From: Sphingomonas koreensis
Lineage (GTDB): Bacteria; Pseudomonadota; Alphaproteobacteria; Sphingomonadales; Sphingomonadaceae
Direction of reading: 5' to 3'
DNA: 64,000 nt
NCBI GenBank assembly: GCA_006438735.1
Contig: RCZF01000001.1
Span: 1,240,001-1,304,000, forward strand
Made by a program: the position numbers and the translations under genes
Notes under the pieces: model-generated
What the model was told of the DNA's origin: nothing
The model's database searches: none
What the model saw: the letters and a program-made list of their open reading frames with translations, nothing else
In this document: positions 48,308-58,157 of the stretch, piece after piece
Position numbering within the stretch: the stretch's first letter is position 1
Layout of the letters: the number at the start of each line of letters is the position of its first letter

Positions 48308-49942
48308 TCACCCCTCGATCAGCAGCACATCGATAATCGGCTTCTTGCCGGTCCAGCGCGTCGCGACGTGACGAACGGCGAGGCGCAGCTTCTCGCGGAG
48401 CGCATCGCCCTGATGCTTGCCGCTCCGCATCACCTCGGCGGCGGCGTCGACGGCTTCGTCGATGAACGGATCGCGGTCTTCCTCAACCGGGATGCCCTGC
48501 AGCCGCACCTGCGGTTCGCCGAACAATTTGCCGCCGCGCGTCGCCACCGCGACTGAAATTTGGCCGTTGAGCGCAAGTTTACGCCGCTCGTTGATCGTGC
48601 CGCCATCGGCGGGCAGAATCACGTCGCCGTCAAGCACCAGCCGGCCAACATTGGCATGCCCGATCTTCTCCGGCGCGCCGGGCGCGAGCCGCACGATGTC
48701 GCCATCGGTCTGCACCAGCGCCTGCGGAATGCCTTGCGCCAAGCCGAAACGTGCATGTTCCATCAGATGGCGCATCTCGCCGTGGACCGGCACCAGCAGT
48801 TGCGGGCGGATCCAATCGTACATCTTGGCGAGCTCGGGCCGGCCCGGATGCCCGGAAACGTGGACGTGCGCCTGACGCTCGGTGATCATCTCGATCCCCT
48901 TGGCGGCGAGCTGGTTCTGGATGCGCCCGATCGCGACTTCGTTGCCGGGAATCTGCTTCGAGGAGAACACCACGCGGTCGCCGGCATCGAGCGAAATCTG
49001 GTGCGTACCATCGGCGACGCGGGCGAGCGCGGCGCGCGCCTCGCCCTGGCCGCCGGTGGCAACGATCAGAACCTTGTTGCGCGGCAGCCGCATCGCCGTG
49101 TCGAAGTCGACCGATTCGGGGAAATCCTTGAGATAGCCCGTCGCGCGCGCGACCTTGAGGATCCGGTCGAGCGAGCGGCCGGCGACACAGATTCGTCGGT
49201 CGGTGTCGCGCGCGACCTCGCCCAGCGTCTGCAGCCGCGCGGCGTTCGACGCGAAGGTCGTCACCAGCACGCGGCCCTTGGCGGCGGCGACGACATCACG
49301 CAGCCCCTCGCGCACGCTCGCTTCGGAACCCGATGCCTCGGCGTTGAAGACATTGGTCGAATCACACACCAGCGCGAGCACGCCTTCGTCGCCGATCGCC
49401 GAGAGCATCTCGGCGGTGGCCGGCGCGCCGATCACCGGCGCCTCATCGAGCTTCCAGTCACCGGTGTGGAGCACGCGGCCATAGGGCGTATCGATCAGCA
49501 GCGCATTGCCCTCGGGGATCGAGTGCGACACCGGCACGAAGCGCACGCCGAACGGGCCGACGCGGAAACTGCCGCCGGCCTCGATCACGCGGAGCTTTAC
49601 CTTGTCGGCGATGCCCTCTTCCTCGAGCTTGCCGCGGATCAGCCCGGCGGTGAATGGTGAGGCGTAAAGCGGCACGTCGAGATCGAGCGCCAAATAGGGC
49701 AGCGCGCCGATATGATCTTCATGCCCGTGCGTCAGCACGATGCCGGTCAGGCCGTCGAGCTGGTCCTCGATGAAGCCGAGATCGGGGAGGATCACGTCGA
49801 TGCCGGGATAGCCGGGATCGGCAAAGGTGATGCCGCAATCGACCATCAGCCACTGGCCGTCGCAGCCGTAGAGATTGACGTTCATGCCGATCTCGCCCGA
49901 GCCGCCGAGCGCGCAAAATAACAGTTCTTTCTTGGGGGTCAT
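48308..49942 (-). CDS. rnj: Ribonuclease J
   Basis: A 544-residue metallo-beta-lactamase/beta-CASP ribonuclease with endonuclease and 5'-3' exonuclease activity in mRNA decay and rRNA processing. Motifs: LFCALGGSGEIGMNVNLYGC, metal-binding VLTHGHEDHIGALPYLALDL, FVPVSHSIPEGNALLID, LHTGDWKLDEAPVIG, the beta-CASP region with ILIVATGGQGEARAALARV (here KVLIVATGG), and HVSGHPGRPELAKMYDWIRP then VPVHGEMRHL. ATG 49942 (MTPKKELLFCALGGSG) is preferred to a start at 49981. It follows coaX by 54 bases. Confidence 0.97.
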   Translation of the reverse strand: MTPKKELLFCALGGSGEIGMNVNLYGCDGQWLMVDCGITFADPGYPGIDVILPDLGFIEDQLDGLTGIVLTHGHEDHIGALPYLALDLDVPLYASPFTAGLIRGKLEEEGIADKVKLRVIEAGGSFRVGPFGVRFVPVSHSIPEGNALLIDTPYGRVLHTGDWKLDEAPVIGAPATAEMLSAIGDEGVLALVCDSTNVFNAEASGSEASVREGLRDVVAAAKGRVLVTTFASNAARLQTLGEVARDTDRRICVAGRSLDRILKVARATGYLKDFPESVDFDTAMRLPRNKVLIVATGGQGEARAALARVADGTHQISLDAGDRVVFSSKQIPGNEVAIGRIQNQLAAKGIEMITERQAHVHVSGHPGRPELAKMYDWIRPQLLVPVHGEMRHLMEHARFGLAQGIPQALVQTDGDIVRLAPGAPEKIGHANVGRLVLDGDVILPADGGTINERRKLALNGQISVAVATRGGKLFGEPQVRLQGIPVEEDRDPFIDEAVDAAAEVMRSGKHQGDALREKLRLAVRHVATRWTGKKPIIDVLLIEG

Positions 49943-49996
49943 TGAATGCTTTCTAGGAAAAAAGGGGCGCCCGCAGGCCAAAGCGGCGCGAGCGCG

Positions 49997-50779
49997 TCAT
50001 TTGTCATTATGGGTACGCGACCACAACATCGCCAGACCCTGAATGGTCAGATCGGGCTCGATCACGTCGAATATCTCGGTCTGTTTCTCGAATAATACGG
50101 CGAGACCGCCGGTGCTGATTACCTTTACCGGCCGGCCGATCTCCGCCTTCATCCGCGCGACCAGCCCTTCGATCATCGCGATATAGCCCCAGAAAATGCC
50201 GATCTGCATCTGGCTGACGGTATCGCGGCCGATCACGCTGCGATCCGCCGGCGCCTCGATCGCGATGCGCGGCAGCTTGGCGGCGGCGGCGACAAGCGCG
50301 TCAAGCGACAAGTTGATGCCGGGGGCGATGATCCCGCCCTTATACGCGCCGCGATAATCGACCACGTCGAACGTCGTCGCGGTGCCGAAATCGATAACGA
50401 TCAGGTCGCCCTCGTGCAGCGCATGCGCGGCGATCGCATTGACGGCGCGATCGGCGCCCAGCGACCCCGGCTCCTCGACATCGATCGCCATGCCCCATTC
50501 AACCGGCGGCTGCCCGGCGATCAGCGGCGTCGTGCCGAAGTATTTTTCCGCCAGCACCTGCAGGTTGTGCAATGCGCGCGGCACCACCGTGGCAATGATC
50601 ACCGCCTCGACATCGCGGCGGCTGCGGCCTTCAAGTGTAAGGAGCTGGCTCAGCCACACCGCATATTCGTCGGCAGTGCGCCGCGGATCGGTGGCGATGC
50701 GCCAGCGCGCGACGATCCGGCCGGCGTCGACCAGCGCGAAAACGACATTGGTGTTGCCGGCGTCGATCGCGAGCAGCAT
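49997..50779 (-). CDS. coaX: Type III pantothenate kinase
   Basis: Phosphorylates pantothenate, the first step of CoA synthesis. The 260-residue ASKHA-fold protein has [20 protein letters not shown] (phosphate-binding), [29 protein letters not shown], the metal-binding [20 protein letters not shown] and [20 protein letters not shown], and [20 protein letters not shown]. It needs no feedback site for CoA, unlike CoaA. ATG 50779 lies 11 bases after birA. Confidence 0.98.
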   Translation of the reverse strand: MLLAIDAGNTNVVFALVDAGRIVARWRIATDPRRTADEYAVWLSQLLTLEGRSRRDVEAVIIATVVPRALHNLQVLAEKYFGTTPLIAGQPPVEWGMAIDVEEPGSLGADRAVNAIAAHALHEGDLIVIDFGTATTFDVVDYRGAYKGGIIAPGINLSLDALVAAAAKLPRIAIEAPADRSVIGRDTVSQMQIGIFWGYIAMIEGLVARMKAEIGRPVKVISTGGLAVLFEKQTEIFDVIEPDLTIQGLAMLWSRTHNDK

Positions 50780-50790
50780 TCGGGTGCCTT

Positions 50791-51501
50791 TCAGATCAGA
50801 AACACGTCGCCGGCGTGAATGACACGCCGGGTGCCATCCGCCAAGCGCAGGATCAGCGCCCCGTCGCGGTCCAGCCGCTCGAACAAACCGTCGATCGTGC
50901 TGCCATCGGGCAGCCGCGCGGTGAGCGCAGTACCGGCCGCGTGGGCGCGCTCCGTCCAGCGCTCGCGAATCGGCGAGAGCCCCTCACCGCGCCACCGCGC
51001 CAGCCAGCGCGCAAAGATTTCCGATAGTGTTTCAAGAAACGGTGCTGCATCGACGGCTGCATCGTGAGCAGCAAGGCTCGTCGCCGCGCGATCCACCTCG
51101 CTCGGATGGTGCTCGAGATTTACCCCCATGCCGATGACTACCGCATCGTCGGCGCGCTCGAGCAAGATACCGGCAAGTTTTGCCCCTTCAAGCAGCAGAT
51201 CGTTGGGCCACTTCAGCCGCAACTGCTCAGCGCTACGCAGATAGATCGCGGCCGTTTCCTGCAGGGCGACCGCCGCGACCAGCGCGAGCGTCGCCGCCGG
51301 CGGATCGCTGGGACGCAAGCGAACGATCGTGCTCGCATACAGATTGCCGGACGGTGACAGCCATGCCCTGCCCTGCCGTCCCCGGCCAGCGGTCTGGCGC
51401 TCGGCGCGCAGCCACAGCCCCTCAGGAGCCCCGATGCGCGCAAGAGCGATCAGATCGGCGTTGGTCGATCCGGTCTCGGCAATCGTGCGGATCGTCGTCA
51501 G
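50791..51501 (-). CDS. birA: Biotin--[acetyl-CoA-carboxylase] ligase
   Basis: Attaches biotin to the carrier protein of acetyl-CoA carboxylase. The 236-residue protein lacks the N-terminal DNA-binding domain, so it is a monofunctional ligase. Motifs: [40 protein letters not shown] (the GRGRxGRxW biotinyl-AMP loop), [20 protein letters not shown] and [12 protein letters not shown]. No ATG, GTG or TTG lies between the nuoN stop and the start of the conserved sequence. The likely start is CTG 51501 ([12 protein letters not shown]), overlapping the nuoN TGA; this choice is uncertain. Confidence 0.93.
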   Translation of the reverse strand: MTTIRTIAETGSTNADLIALARIGAPEGLWLRAERQTAGRGRQGRAWLSPSGNLYASTIVRLRPSDPPAATLALVAAVALQETAAIYLRSAEQLRLKWPNDLLLEGAKLAGILLERADDAVVIGMGVNLEHHPSEVDRAATSLAAHDAAVDAAPFLETLSEIFARWLARWRGEGLSPIRERWTERAHAAGTALTARLPDGSTIDGLFERLDRDGALILRLADGTRRVIHAGDVFLI

Positions 51502-52943
51502 AACAGCGCCTTGGCCGCCACCAAAGCCCAGCCACCAATCAGCGGGATGGTCAGATAACCCAGCGGCGAAATGAACAGGGCGGCCACGGCGATCAGCCCG
51601 CCCTCGACCACGCTGTCGCCCTTGGCAAAGGCTGGTGCGGGATCGTCGAAATACATCGTCTTGACGATCCGCAAATAATAATAAGCGCCGATCACCGAAG
51701 CGGCGATACCGAACACGGCGAGCGAGAACAGCCCCGCCGCGACCGCCGCGTGGAACACCGCGAACTTGGCGTAGAACCCAAACAGCGGCGGAATGCCGGC
51801 GAGGCTGAACATGAAGATGCCCAGCGCCAGCGCGAGCCCGGGCCGCGTACGCGACATGCCGGCGAGGCTGTCGATCGTCTCGACCGATTGGCCGTTCTGA
51901 TCGCGCATCTGCAGCACGACCAGGAAGCTGCCGAGCGTCATCGCGATATAGATCGTCAGATACATCAGGACCGAGGCGACGCCCTCGGGCGTGCCGGCGG
52001 CAAGGCCGATCAGCGCGAAGCCGACATTGTTGATCGACGAATAGGCGAGCAGCCGCTTGATATTGCTCTGCCCGATCGCCGCCACCGCGCCGAGGATGAT
52101 CGAGGCGAGCGCGGCGAAGATCACGATCTGACGCCACTGATCGGTCGCCGGACCCATCGCCTCGACGGCGACGCGCACCGCGAGCCCCATCGCCGCGACC
52201 TTGGGGGCGCTGGCGAAGAACGCAGTGACGGGCGTCGGCGCGCCTTCGTACACGTCGGGTGTCCACATGTGGAACGGCACCGCTGACATCTTGAACGCGA
52301 GGCCGGCGAAGACGAACACCAGCCCGAACATCAGGCCCATCGAATGGCGCGTCGCATAAGCGGTCGAAATGCCGTCGAACAAGGTCGTGCCGCTGAAGCC
52401 GTAGACCAGCGAGATGCCGTAAAGCAGGATGCCCGACGCGAGCGCGCCGAGCACGAAATACTTCAGACCCGCCTCGGCCGAGCGCGTATCGCGCCGCATG
52501 AAGCTCGCCAGCACATAAGCGGCGAGACTCTGTAACTCGAGCCCGACATAAAGGCTGAGCAGATCGCCGGCGGACACCATGATCCCCATGCCGACCGCCG
52601 ACAGCAGGATCAGCACCGGATATTCGGGCCGCAGATCGTCGCCCGAGGTGCGCTGGAAAAAGCCGGGCGCCATGATGATCGCGACCGCGGCAGCGATGTA
52701 GATCAACACCTTGGCAAAGGCGGCAAAAGCGTCGGCGCGGTACAGCCCGGCAAACGCCACGCCGCCCGATGAGGCGGGTCCGATCAGCGCAATTCCTGCG
52801 CCGATCAACACCGCGACCGAACACCAGGAAACGGCGCGCGTCGAACGTTGGCCACCCCAGGCGGCCACCAGCATCAACGCCAGCGAGGCGATCGACAGCA
52901 CGTCTTCGGGAAGCGCCATGCGCAGGTTGGCGACGTAATCCAT
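51498..52943 (-). CDS. nuoN: NADH-quinone oxidoreductase subunit N
   Basis: Proton-pumping antiporter-like membrane subunit of complex I. The 481-residue protein has about 14 membrane segments; recognisable are DLLSLYVGLELQSLAAYVLA, FKMSAVPFHMWTPDVYEGAP (with the essential Lys) and SNIKRLLAYSSINNVGFALI. ATG 52943 overlaps the nuoM stop (TAATG). Its end overlaps the start of birA. Confidence 0.98.
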   Translation of the reverse strand: MDYVANLRMALPEDVLSIASLALMLVAAWGGQRSTRAVSWCSVAVLIGAGIALIGPASSGGVAFAGLYRADAFAAFAKVLIYIAAAVAIIMAPGFFQRTSGDDLRPEYPVLILLSAVGMGIMVSAGDLLSLYVGLELQSLAAYVLASFMRRDTRSAEAGLKYFVLGALASGILLYGISLVYGFSGTTLFDGISTAYATRHSMGLMFGLVFVFAGLAFKMSAVPFHMWTPDVYEGAPTPVTAFFASAPKVAAMGLAVRVAVEAMGPATDQWRQIVIFAALASIILGAVAAIGQSNIKRLLAYSSINNVGFALIGLAAGTPEGVASVLMYLTIYIAMTLGSFLVVLQMRDQNGQSVETIDSLAGMSRTRPGLALALGIFMFSLAGIPPLFGFYAKFAVFHAAVAAGLFSLAVFGIAASVIGAYYYLRIVKTMYFDDPAPAFAKGDSVVEGGLIAVAALFISPLGYLTIPLIGGWALVAAKALF

Positions 52944-54466
52944 TACTTGGCCTCCCCGCCGGCGACAGGCGCGGCGGGCGCGCGATTCCTCAATTGTGAA
53001 TCACCCGCCGGCTTGGCGCGTGCGATCCGCGCGGTCAGGATGGCGGCATCCTTGTGCATCGGCGCAAGGAAGCTTTGCGGATAGACGCCCATCCACAGCA
53101 CCACCGCCGCGATCGGCGCGAGCAACGCGATCTCGCGTAACGACAGATCGGGCATCAACTTGACGTCGTCATGAACCAGCTCCCCGAACGCGATGCGGCG
53201 ATAAAGATAGAGCATATAGCCCGCGCCCAGGATGATGCCGGTGGTGCACAGCAAGGTCGTCCAGGTCGATACCTGATAGGTGCCGAGCAGCGACAGGAAC
53301 TCGCCGACAAAGCCGCTCGTGCCGGGCAACCCGACCGAGGCCATCGTGAACAGCAGGAACAGCACCGCGTAACGCGGCATGTTGATCGAGAGACCGCCGT
53401 AGCGGCTGATCTCGCGGGTGTGCAGCCGATCGTAGATCACACCGACGCACAGGAACAGCGCGCCCGACACGAGGCCGTGGCTCAGCATCACGATCATCGA
53501 GCCTTCGATGCCATATTGATTGAAGGCGAACAGCCCGATCGTCACGATCGCCATATGCGCGACGGAGGAATAGGCAATCAGCTTCTTCATGTCCTGCTGC
53601 ACCAGCGCGACCAGAGAGGTGTAGATCACCGCCACCGCCGACAGCCCGAAAATCAGCCAGATGAATTCATGGCTCGCCTCGGGGAACATCGGCAGCGAGA
53701 AACGCAGGAAGCCATAACCGCCGAGCTTGAGCAACACGCCGGCCAGGATAACCGACCCCGCGGTCGGCGCCTGGACGTGCGCGTCGGGCAACCAGGTGTG
53801 GACCGGCCACATCGGCATCTTCACCGCGAACGAGGCGAAGAAGGCGAGCCACAGCCACATCTGCGCATGCGCGGGGAAATCGTAGTTGAGCAGCACCGGG
53901 ATGCTCGTCGTGCCGGCATGGATCGCCATCCACAGCATCGCGATGAACATCAGCACCGAGCCGAGCAGCGTATAGAGGAAGAATTTGTAGCTCGCGTAAA
54001 TCCGGTTCGTGCCGCCCCAGATGCCGATGATCAGATACATCGGGATCAGCCCGGCCTCGAAGAACACGTAGAACAGGAACAGATCCTGCGCCGCAAAGGT
54101 GCCGATCATCAGCAGTTCGGTGACGAGGAACGCGCACATATATTCGGGCACGCGCTTGGTTATTGCTTGCCAGCTCGCGCCGATGCAGATCGGCATCAGG
54201 AACACGCTGAGCATGATCAGCATCAGCGCAAAGCCGTCGATGCCGAGCGCCCAGCTGAAGCTACCGAACAGCGGCAGATATTCCTGGAACTGCCACTGCG
54301 CGCCGCCGATATCGAAAGTGGCCCACAAAGCGATGCCGAGCGCGAGATCGATCAGCGTCGCCGCCAGCGCCAGCCAGCGCGCGCCGTTGGCGCTGAGAAA
54401 CAGGCACACGATCGCCGCGATGGCGGGCACCGCGAGCATGACGGAAAGAATGGGAAAACCGGTCAT
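52943..54466 (-). CDS. nuoM: NADH-quinone oxidoreductase subunit M
   Basis: Second antiporter-like proton-pumping subunit, 507 residues and about 14 membrane segments. Signature sequence: DLFLFYVFFEAGLIPMYLII, VKMPMWPVHTWLPDAHVQAP (key Lys and His) and DMKKLIAYSSVAHMAIVTIG. The C-terminal tail is basic and Ala-rich (ILTARIARAKPAGDSQLRNR), extending some 20 residues beyond typical NuoM. ATG 54466 lies 8 bases after nuoL; earlier in-frame sequence does not resemble NuoM. Confidence 0.98.
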   Translation of the reverse strand: MTGFPILSVMLAVPAIAAIVCLFLSANGARWLALAATLIDLALGIALWATFDIGGAQWQFQEYLPLFGSFSWALGIDGFALMLIMLSVFLMPICIGASWQAITKRVPEYMCAFLVTELLMIGTFAAQDLFLFYVFFEAGLIPMYLIIGIWGGTNRIYASYKFFLYTLLGSVLMFIAMLWMAIHAGTTSIPVLLNYDFPAHAQMWLWLAFFASFAVKMPMWPVHTWLPDAHVQAPTAGSVILAGVLLKLGGYGFLRFSLPMFPEASHEFIWLIFGLSAVAVIYTSLVALVQQDMKKLIAYSSVAHMAIVTIGLFAFNQYGIEGSMIVMLSHGLVSGALFLCVGVIYDRLHTREISRYGGLSINMPRYAVLFLLFTMASVGLPGTSGFVGEFLSLLGTYQVSTWTTLLCTTGIILGAGYMLYLYRRIAFGELVHDDVKLMPDLSLREIALLAPIAAVVLWMGVYPQSFLAPMHKDAAILTARIARAKPAGDSQLRNRAPAAPVAGGEAK

Positions 54467-54474
54467 GTGTCCGC

Positions 54475-56559
54475 TCAGCTCGCCATCGCCCAGGTGACCG
54501 CGGCGGTAAGCCCGATCAGCATCACGAAGGCATAAGTGTAAATGTATCCGCTCTGCAGCTTGCCGGCGACGCCGCTGCCGCGCGCCACCACCCATGCCGC
54601 GCCGTCAGGCCCAAAGCGGTTGATCGTCTTCTCGTCGCCCCGGTGCCACAGGAAGCGGCCGATCGCGAAGGCGGGACGGACAAACAGGAAATTGTACAGC
54701 TCGTCGAAATACCATTTGTTGAGCAGGAAACGGTACAGCACCTCGAAGGTCGACGCGGCGCGCGCCGGGATGTCGGTCGAGCGGATATAGGCCAGCCAGC
54801 CGACATACAGCCCGATCAGCATCGCGATCGTCGGCCCGAGCTTCACCCACAGCGGGATCGTCTCCATCGCCTCCATCAGATGCTGCGAAAAGGCGACGCT
54901 GCCCTTCCAATAACTCTCGCCCGCCTCTGGGCTGATGAAATAATGCTGGAACACGAAGCCGGCCGCGACGGCGCCGATCGACAGCACGATCAACGGGATC
55001 AGGATCGGCAACGGCGCTTCATGCGGATGATAGCCACCGGTGCCGTGCGGCAGCTCGTCGGTATGTGCGCCGTGGACATGCGGCTCGTCGCCAGCGTCCT
55101 CGCCGGCCGGATCGGCATGATGACCGTCGGTGGCGTGGTGCGCATCGTGCACCGCATGCTGAATATGCTCGGAACCCGCCCAGCGCGGCTCACCAAAGAA
55201 TGTCAGGAAGATCAGCCGCCACGAATAGAAACTCGTCAGCAGCGCCGCGAAGGTGCCGACCCACCAGGCGACATGCCCGCCGCCGCCGGCCGCCCAGCTC
55301 GCCTCGAGGATGCCGTCCTTCGAATGGAAACCGGCGAAGCCGATCTGCGGCAACCCCCACACGCCGGGGATGCCCACGCCGGTGATCGCCAGCGTGCCCG
55401 CGATCATTGCCCAGAAGGTGATCGGGATACGCTTCCGCAGGCCGCCGTAATAGCGCATGTCCTGCTCGTGGTGCATCGAATGGATCACCGAGCCGGCGCA
55501 CAGGAACAGCAGCGCCTTGAAGAAGGCGTGCGTAAACAGGTGGAACATCGCCCCACCGAACGCGCCGACGCCGGCGGCGAAGAACATGTAACCGAGCTGC
55601 GAGCAGGTCGAATAAGCGATCACCCGCTTGATGTCGGTCTGCACCACGCCGATCGTGGCGGCGAACAGGCAGGTCGTCGCGCCGATGAAGGTGATGAAGT
55701 GCATCGCCGTCGGGCTGGTGATGAACATCGGCGACAGGCGGCAGACCATGAACACGCCCGCCGTCACCATCGTCGCGGCGTGGATCAGCGCTGAGACCGG
55801 CGTCGGGCCTTCCATCGCGTCGGGCAGCCAGGTGTGCAGCCCGATCTGCGCCGATTTGCCCATCGCACCGACGAACAGCAGCAGGCATAGTACCGTCATC
55901 GTATCGGCGCGGAACCACAGGAAGCCGATCGTCGAATGGATCGTCGGCGCGAGGCGGAGGATTTCGGGGATCGAGACGGTGTTGAATACCAGATACGTGC
56001 CGAAGATGCCGAGCATGAAGCCCAGGTCACCCACACGGTTTACGACAAAAGCCTTGATCGCGGCGGCATTGGCGCTCGGCTTCTTGAACCAGAAGCCGAT
56101 CAGCAGATAGCTCGCGAGGCCAACGCCTTCCCAGCCGAAGAACATCTGGACGATGTTGTTTGCGGTCACCAGCATCAGCATCGCGAAGGTGAACAGCGAG
56201 AGATAGGCGAAGAACCGCGGCTGATCCGGGTCTTCCTCCATATAGCCCCAGCTATACAGATGGACGAGCGCGGAGACCGACGTCACCACCACTAGCATCA
56301 CTGCGGTCAGCGCATCGACGCGCAGCGCCCAGGCGACGTGGAGATCGGCGGAATTGATCCAGTCGAACACCGGCGTCACACTCGGCTGGTTGGCGCCCGA
56401 CAGAAAGCCGATGAAGATCGGCCACGACAGCGCGCAGGCGATGAACAGCGCAGCCGTGGTCACGACCTTCGCCGCGACATTGCCGATCATGCGGTTACCG
56501 AGCCCGGCGACCGCCGCCGCGAGCAACGGCAGGAAAACGATGAACTGAATCGAAGTCAC
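54475..56559 (-). CDS. nuoL: NADH-quinone oxidoreductase subunit L
   Basis: The distal proton-pumping subunit of complex I, carrying the long lateral helix. The 694-residue protein has MQFFGWEGVGLASYLLIGFW-type sequence (here VQMFFGWEGVGLASYLLIGF), AQIGLHTWLPDAMEGPTPVS, DIKRVIAYSTCSQLGYMFFA and a C-terminal helix region. Between about residues 460-520 is a His/Asp-rich loop (HAVHDAHHATDGHHADPAGE, then HVHGAHTDELPHGTGGYHPH) that is longer than in many relatives and could bind metal. Spacing to nuoK is 7 bases. Confidence 0.98.
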   Translation of the reverse strand: MTSIQFIVFLPLLAAAVAGLGNRMIGNVAAKVVTTAALFIACALSWPIFIGFLSGANQPSVTPVFDWINSADLHVAWALRVDALTAVMLVVVTSVSALVHLYSWGYMEEDPDQPRFFAYLSLFTFAMLMLVTANNIVQMFFGWEGVGLASYLLIGFWFKKPSANAAAIKAFVVNRVGDLGFMLGIFGTYLVFNTVSIPEILRLAPTIHSTIGFLWFRADTMTVLCLLLFVGAMGKSAQIGLHTWLPDAMEGPTPVSALIHAATMVTAGVFMVCRLSPMFITSPTAMHFITFIGATTCLFAATIGVVQTDIKRVIAYSTCSQLGYMFFAAGVGAFGGAMFHLFTHAFFKALLFLCAGSVIHSMHHEQDMRYYGGLRKRIPITFWAMIAGTLAITGVGIPGVWGLPQIGFAGFHSKDGILEASWAAGGGGHVAWWVGTFAALLTSFYSWRLIFLTFFGEPRWAGSEHIQHAVHDAHHATDGHHADPAGEDAGDEPHVHGAHTDELPHGTGGYHPHEAPLPILIPLIVLSIGAVAAGFVFQHYFISPEAGESYWKGSVAFSQHLMEAMETIPLWVKLGPTIAMLIGLYVGWLAYIRSTDIPARAASTFEVLYRFLLNKWYFDELYNFLFVRPAFAIGRFLWHRGDEKTINRFGPDGAAWVVARGSGVAGKLQSGYIYTYAFVMLIGLTAAVTWAMAS

Positions 56560-56566
56560 CGAACGC

Positions 56567-56872
56567 TTACCCCTTCATCCGGTTGACATCATCGACCGCG
56601 ATCGTGCCGCGGCCACGGAAATAGATCACCAGGATGGCGAGCCCGATCGCCGCCTCACCGGCCGCGACCGTCAGCACGAACATCGCGAACACCTGCCCGA
56701 CGAGATCGTGCAGCGCCGCCGAGAAGGCGACGAGGTTGAGGTTCACCGCGAGCAGGATCAACTCGATCGCCATCAGGATGACGATGATGTTCTTCCGGTT
56801 GAGGAAGATGCCGAGCACCCCCATCACGAACAGGATCGCCGCGACGACGATGTAATGCGTCAAACCAATCAC
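56567..56872 (-). CDS. nuoK: NADH-quinone oxidoreductase subunit K
   Basis: A 101-residue membrane subunit of complex I with three segments: [40 protein letters not shown] (with the conserved Glu in the membrane), and [20 protein letters not shown] (second conserved Glu). GTG 56872 gives the family's usual length ([10 protein letters not shown] when read as Met); TTG 56890 would add six residues. A repeat lies between nuoJ and this start. Confidence 0.97.
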   Translation of the reverse strand: MIGLTHYIVVAAILFVMGVLGIFLNRKNIIVILMAIELILLAVNLNLVAFSAALHDLVGQVFAMFVLTVAAGEAAIGLAILVIYFRGRGTIAVDDVNRMKG

Positions 56873-56895
56873 GTGCGCAGCACTCCGCAAATCCG

Positions 56896-56920
56896 CTCAC
56901 CCTGAGCTTGTCGAAGGGTC
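56896..56920. repeat. REP-like repeat between nuoJ and nuoK
   Basis: CTCACCCTGAGCTTGTCGAA then GGGTC; same family as 1957-2083, 3291-3318 and 3655-3682. Its last two bases lie within the nuoJ stop codon (TGA, 56921-56919), and it ends 23 bases upstream of the nuoK start. Confidence 0.88.
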
Positions 56921-57530
56921 ACAGCTCGACTCCCTGCCCGACGGGCGGCTTGACGTTGCGGGTCGCGTCCTGCGGCCGCCGCGCGACCTGACGCGCAATG
57001 TTCTGTGGCCGCGTGCCGGCGCGCTGGCGATGCGTCAGCACGATCGCGCCGATCATCGCTACCAGTAGCACGAGCCCGGCGGCTTCGAATACGAACAGAT
57101 AGCGCGTGTAGAGCAGATCGCCGATCGCTTGAATGTTCGACACGTTATCGGCGATCGGCGCGATCCGCCGGCCGAGATCGACCCCGCCGACCGACCATGC
57201 GCCGACCGCGATGATCATCTCGGCAACCAGCGCGATCGCCAAGAAAAGGCCAAGCGGCAAATAGCGCACGAAGCCCGCGCGCAGCTCTGAAAAGTCGATG
57301 TCGAGCATCATCACGACGAACAGGAACAGCACCGCGACCGCGCCGACGTAAACGATCACCAGCAGCATGGCGATGAACTCGGCGCCTGCCAGCACCATCA
57401 GCCCGGCGGCGTTGAAGAACGCCAGGATCAGCCACAACACCGAATGCACCGGATTGCGCGACGAAATCGTCATCGCCGCCGATGCGATGACGACGAACGC
57501 GAACAGGTAAAAGGCGACGGCTTGAATCAT
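56919..57530 (-). CDS. nuoJ: NADH-quinone oxidoreductase subunit J
   Basis: A 203-residue membrane subunit of complex I with five segments: VAFYLFAFVVIASAAMTISS, NPVHSVLWLILAFFNAAGLM, FIAMLLVIVYVGAVAVLFLF and VVMMLDIDF, YLPLGLFLAIALVAEMIIAV, and FVFEAAGLVLLVAMIGAIVL; the glycine-rich third segment with the pi-bulge (VYVGAVAVLFLFVVMM) is well kept. ATG 57530 follows AGGAAAATC and stands about 10 bases from a repeat. The C-terminal tail is basic and ends PPVGQGVEL. Confidence 0.97.
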   Translation of the reverse strand: MIQAVAFYLFAFVVIASAAMTISSRNPVHSVLWLILAFFNAAGLMVLAGAEFIAMLLVIVYVGAVAVLFLFVVMMLDIDFSELRAGFVRYLPLGLFLAIALVAEMIIAVGAWSVGGVDLGRRIAPIADNVSNIQAIGDLLYTRYLFVFEAAGLVLLVAMIGAIVLTHRQRAGTRPQNIARQVARRPQDATRNVKPPVGQGVEL

Positions 57531-57539
57531 GATTTTCCT

Positions 57540-57630
57540 GTCACCCCCGCGAAAGGAGGGGCCCAGCTCCACTGCTGTCCAATTCCCGGCACGGCCCCGA
57601 GATGGGTTCCCGCCTTCGCGGGGATGACGA
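57540..57630. repeat. Paired palindromic repeat between nuoI and nuoJ
   Basis: Arm 1 GTCACCCCCGCGAAAGGAGG then GGCCCAGCTC (57540-57569), arm 2 GAGATGGGTTCCCGCCTTCG then CGGGGATGAC (about 57599-57628). They are inverse copies of the family at 11453 and 34291 and can pair. They fill most of the 141-base gap, which has no gene, and may adjust the amount of nuoJ-N transcript relative to nuoE-I. Confidence 0.88.
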
Positions 57631-57671
57631 AAGAGACGTGAATCATTGCAGCCCCGGATGTTGTGGCGCGC

Positions 57672-58157
57672 TTAACGGTAGGGTGCGTCGGCGGCAAGGT
57701 TCGCGGCGATCGCGCGTTCCCAGCGGTCGCCGTTATCGAGCAGCTTGGCCTTGTCGTAGAGCAGTTCCTCGTGCGTTTCGGTGGCAAACTCGAAGTTCGG
57801 CCCCTCGACGATCGCATCGACCGGGCACGCCTCGGCACACAAACCGCAATAGATGCACTTGGTCATGTCGATATCGTAGCGCGTCGTGCGGCGGCTGCCG
57901 TCGTCGCGCGGCTCCGCCTCGATCGTGATCGCCTGCGCCGGGCAGATCGCCTCGCACAGTTTGCACGCGATGCAACGCTCCTCGCCATTGGGATAGCGGC
58001 GCAGCGCATGCTCTCCCCGGAAGCGCGGCGAAATGGGGTTCTTCTCGTAGGGATAGTTGATCGTCGCCTTCGCTTTGAAGAAGTAGCGCAGCGTCTTCAG
58101 ATGCGCGCCGAGAAACTCCCATAGCGTGAAGGCTTTGACATATTGAGCGACGCTCAT
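57672..58157 (-). CDS. nuoI: NADH-quinone oxidoreductase subunit I
   Basis: The peripheral subunit with two 4Fe-4S clusters (N6a and N6b) that pass electrons toward the quinone site. The 161-residue protein has the two ferredoxin motifs [16 protein letters not shown] and [16 protein letters not shown], and the N-terminal helix region [23 protein letters not shown] 58157 overlaps the nuoH stop (ATGA). Confidence 0.99.
   Translation of the reverse strand: MSVAQYVKAFTLWEFLGAHLKTLRYFFKAKATINYPYEKNPISPRFRGEHALRRYPNGEERCIACKLCEAICPAQAITIEAEPRDDGSRRTTRYDIDMTKCIYCGLCAEACPVDAIVEGPNFEFATETHEELLYDKAKLLDNGDRWERAIAANLAADAPYR

Noticed and set aside
57527..57838. 103-codon minus-strand frame between nuoI and nuoJ
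   Set aside because: Contains the repeat-derived VIPAKAGTHLG and AWAPPFAGVTG-like peptides and overlaps nuoI in another frame.
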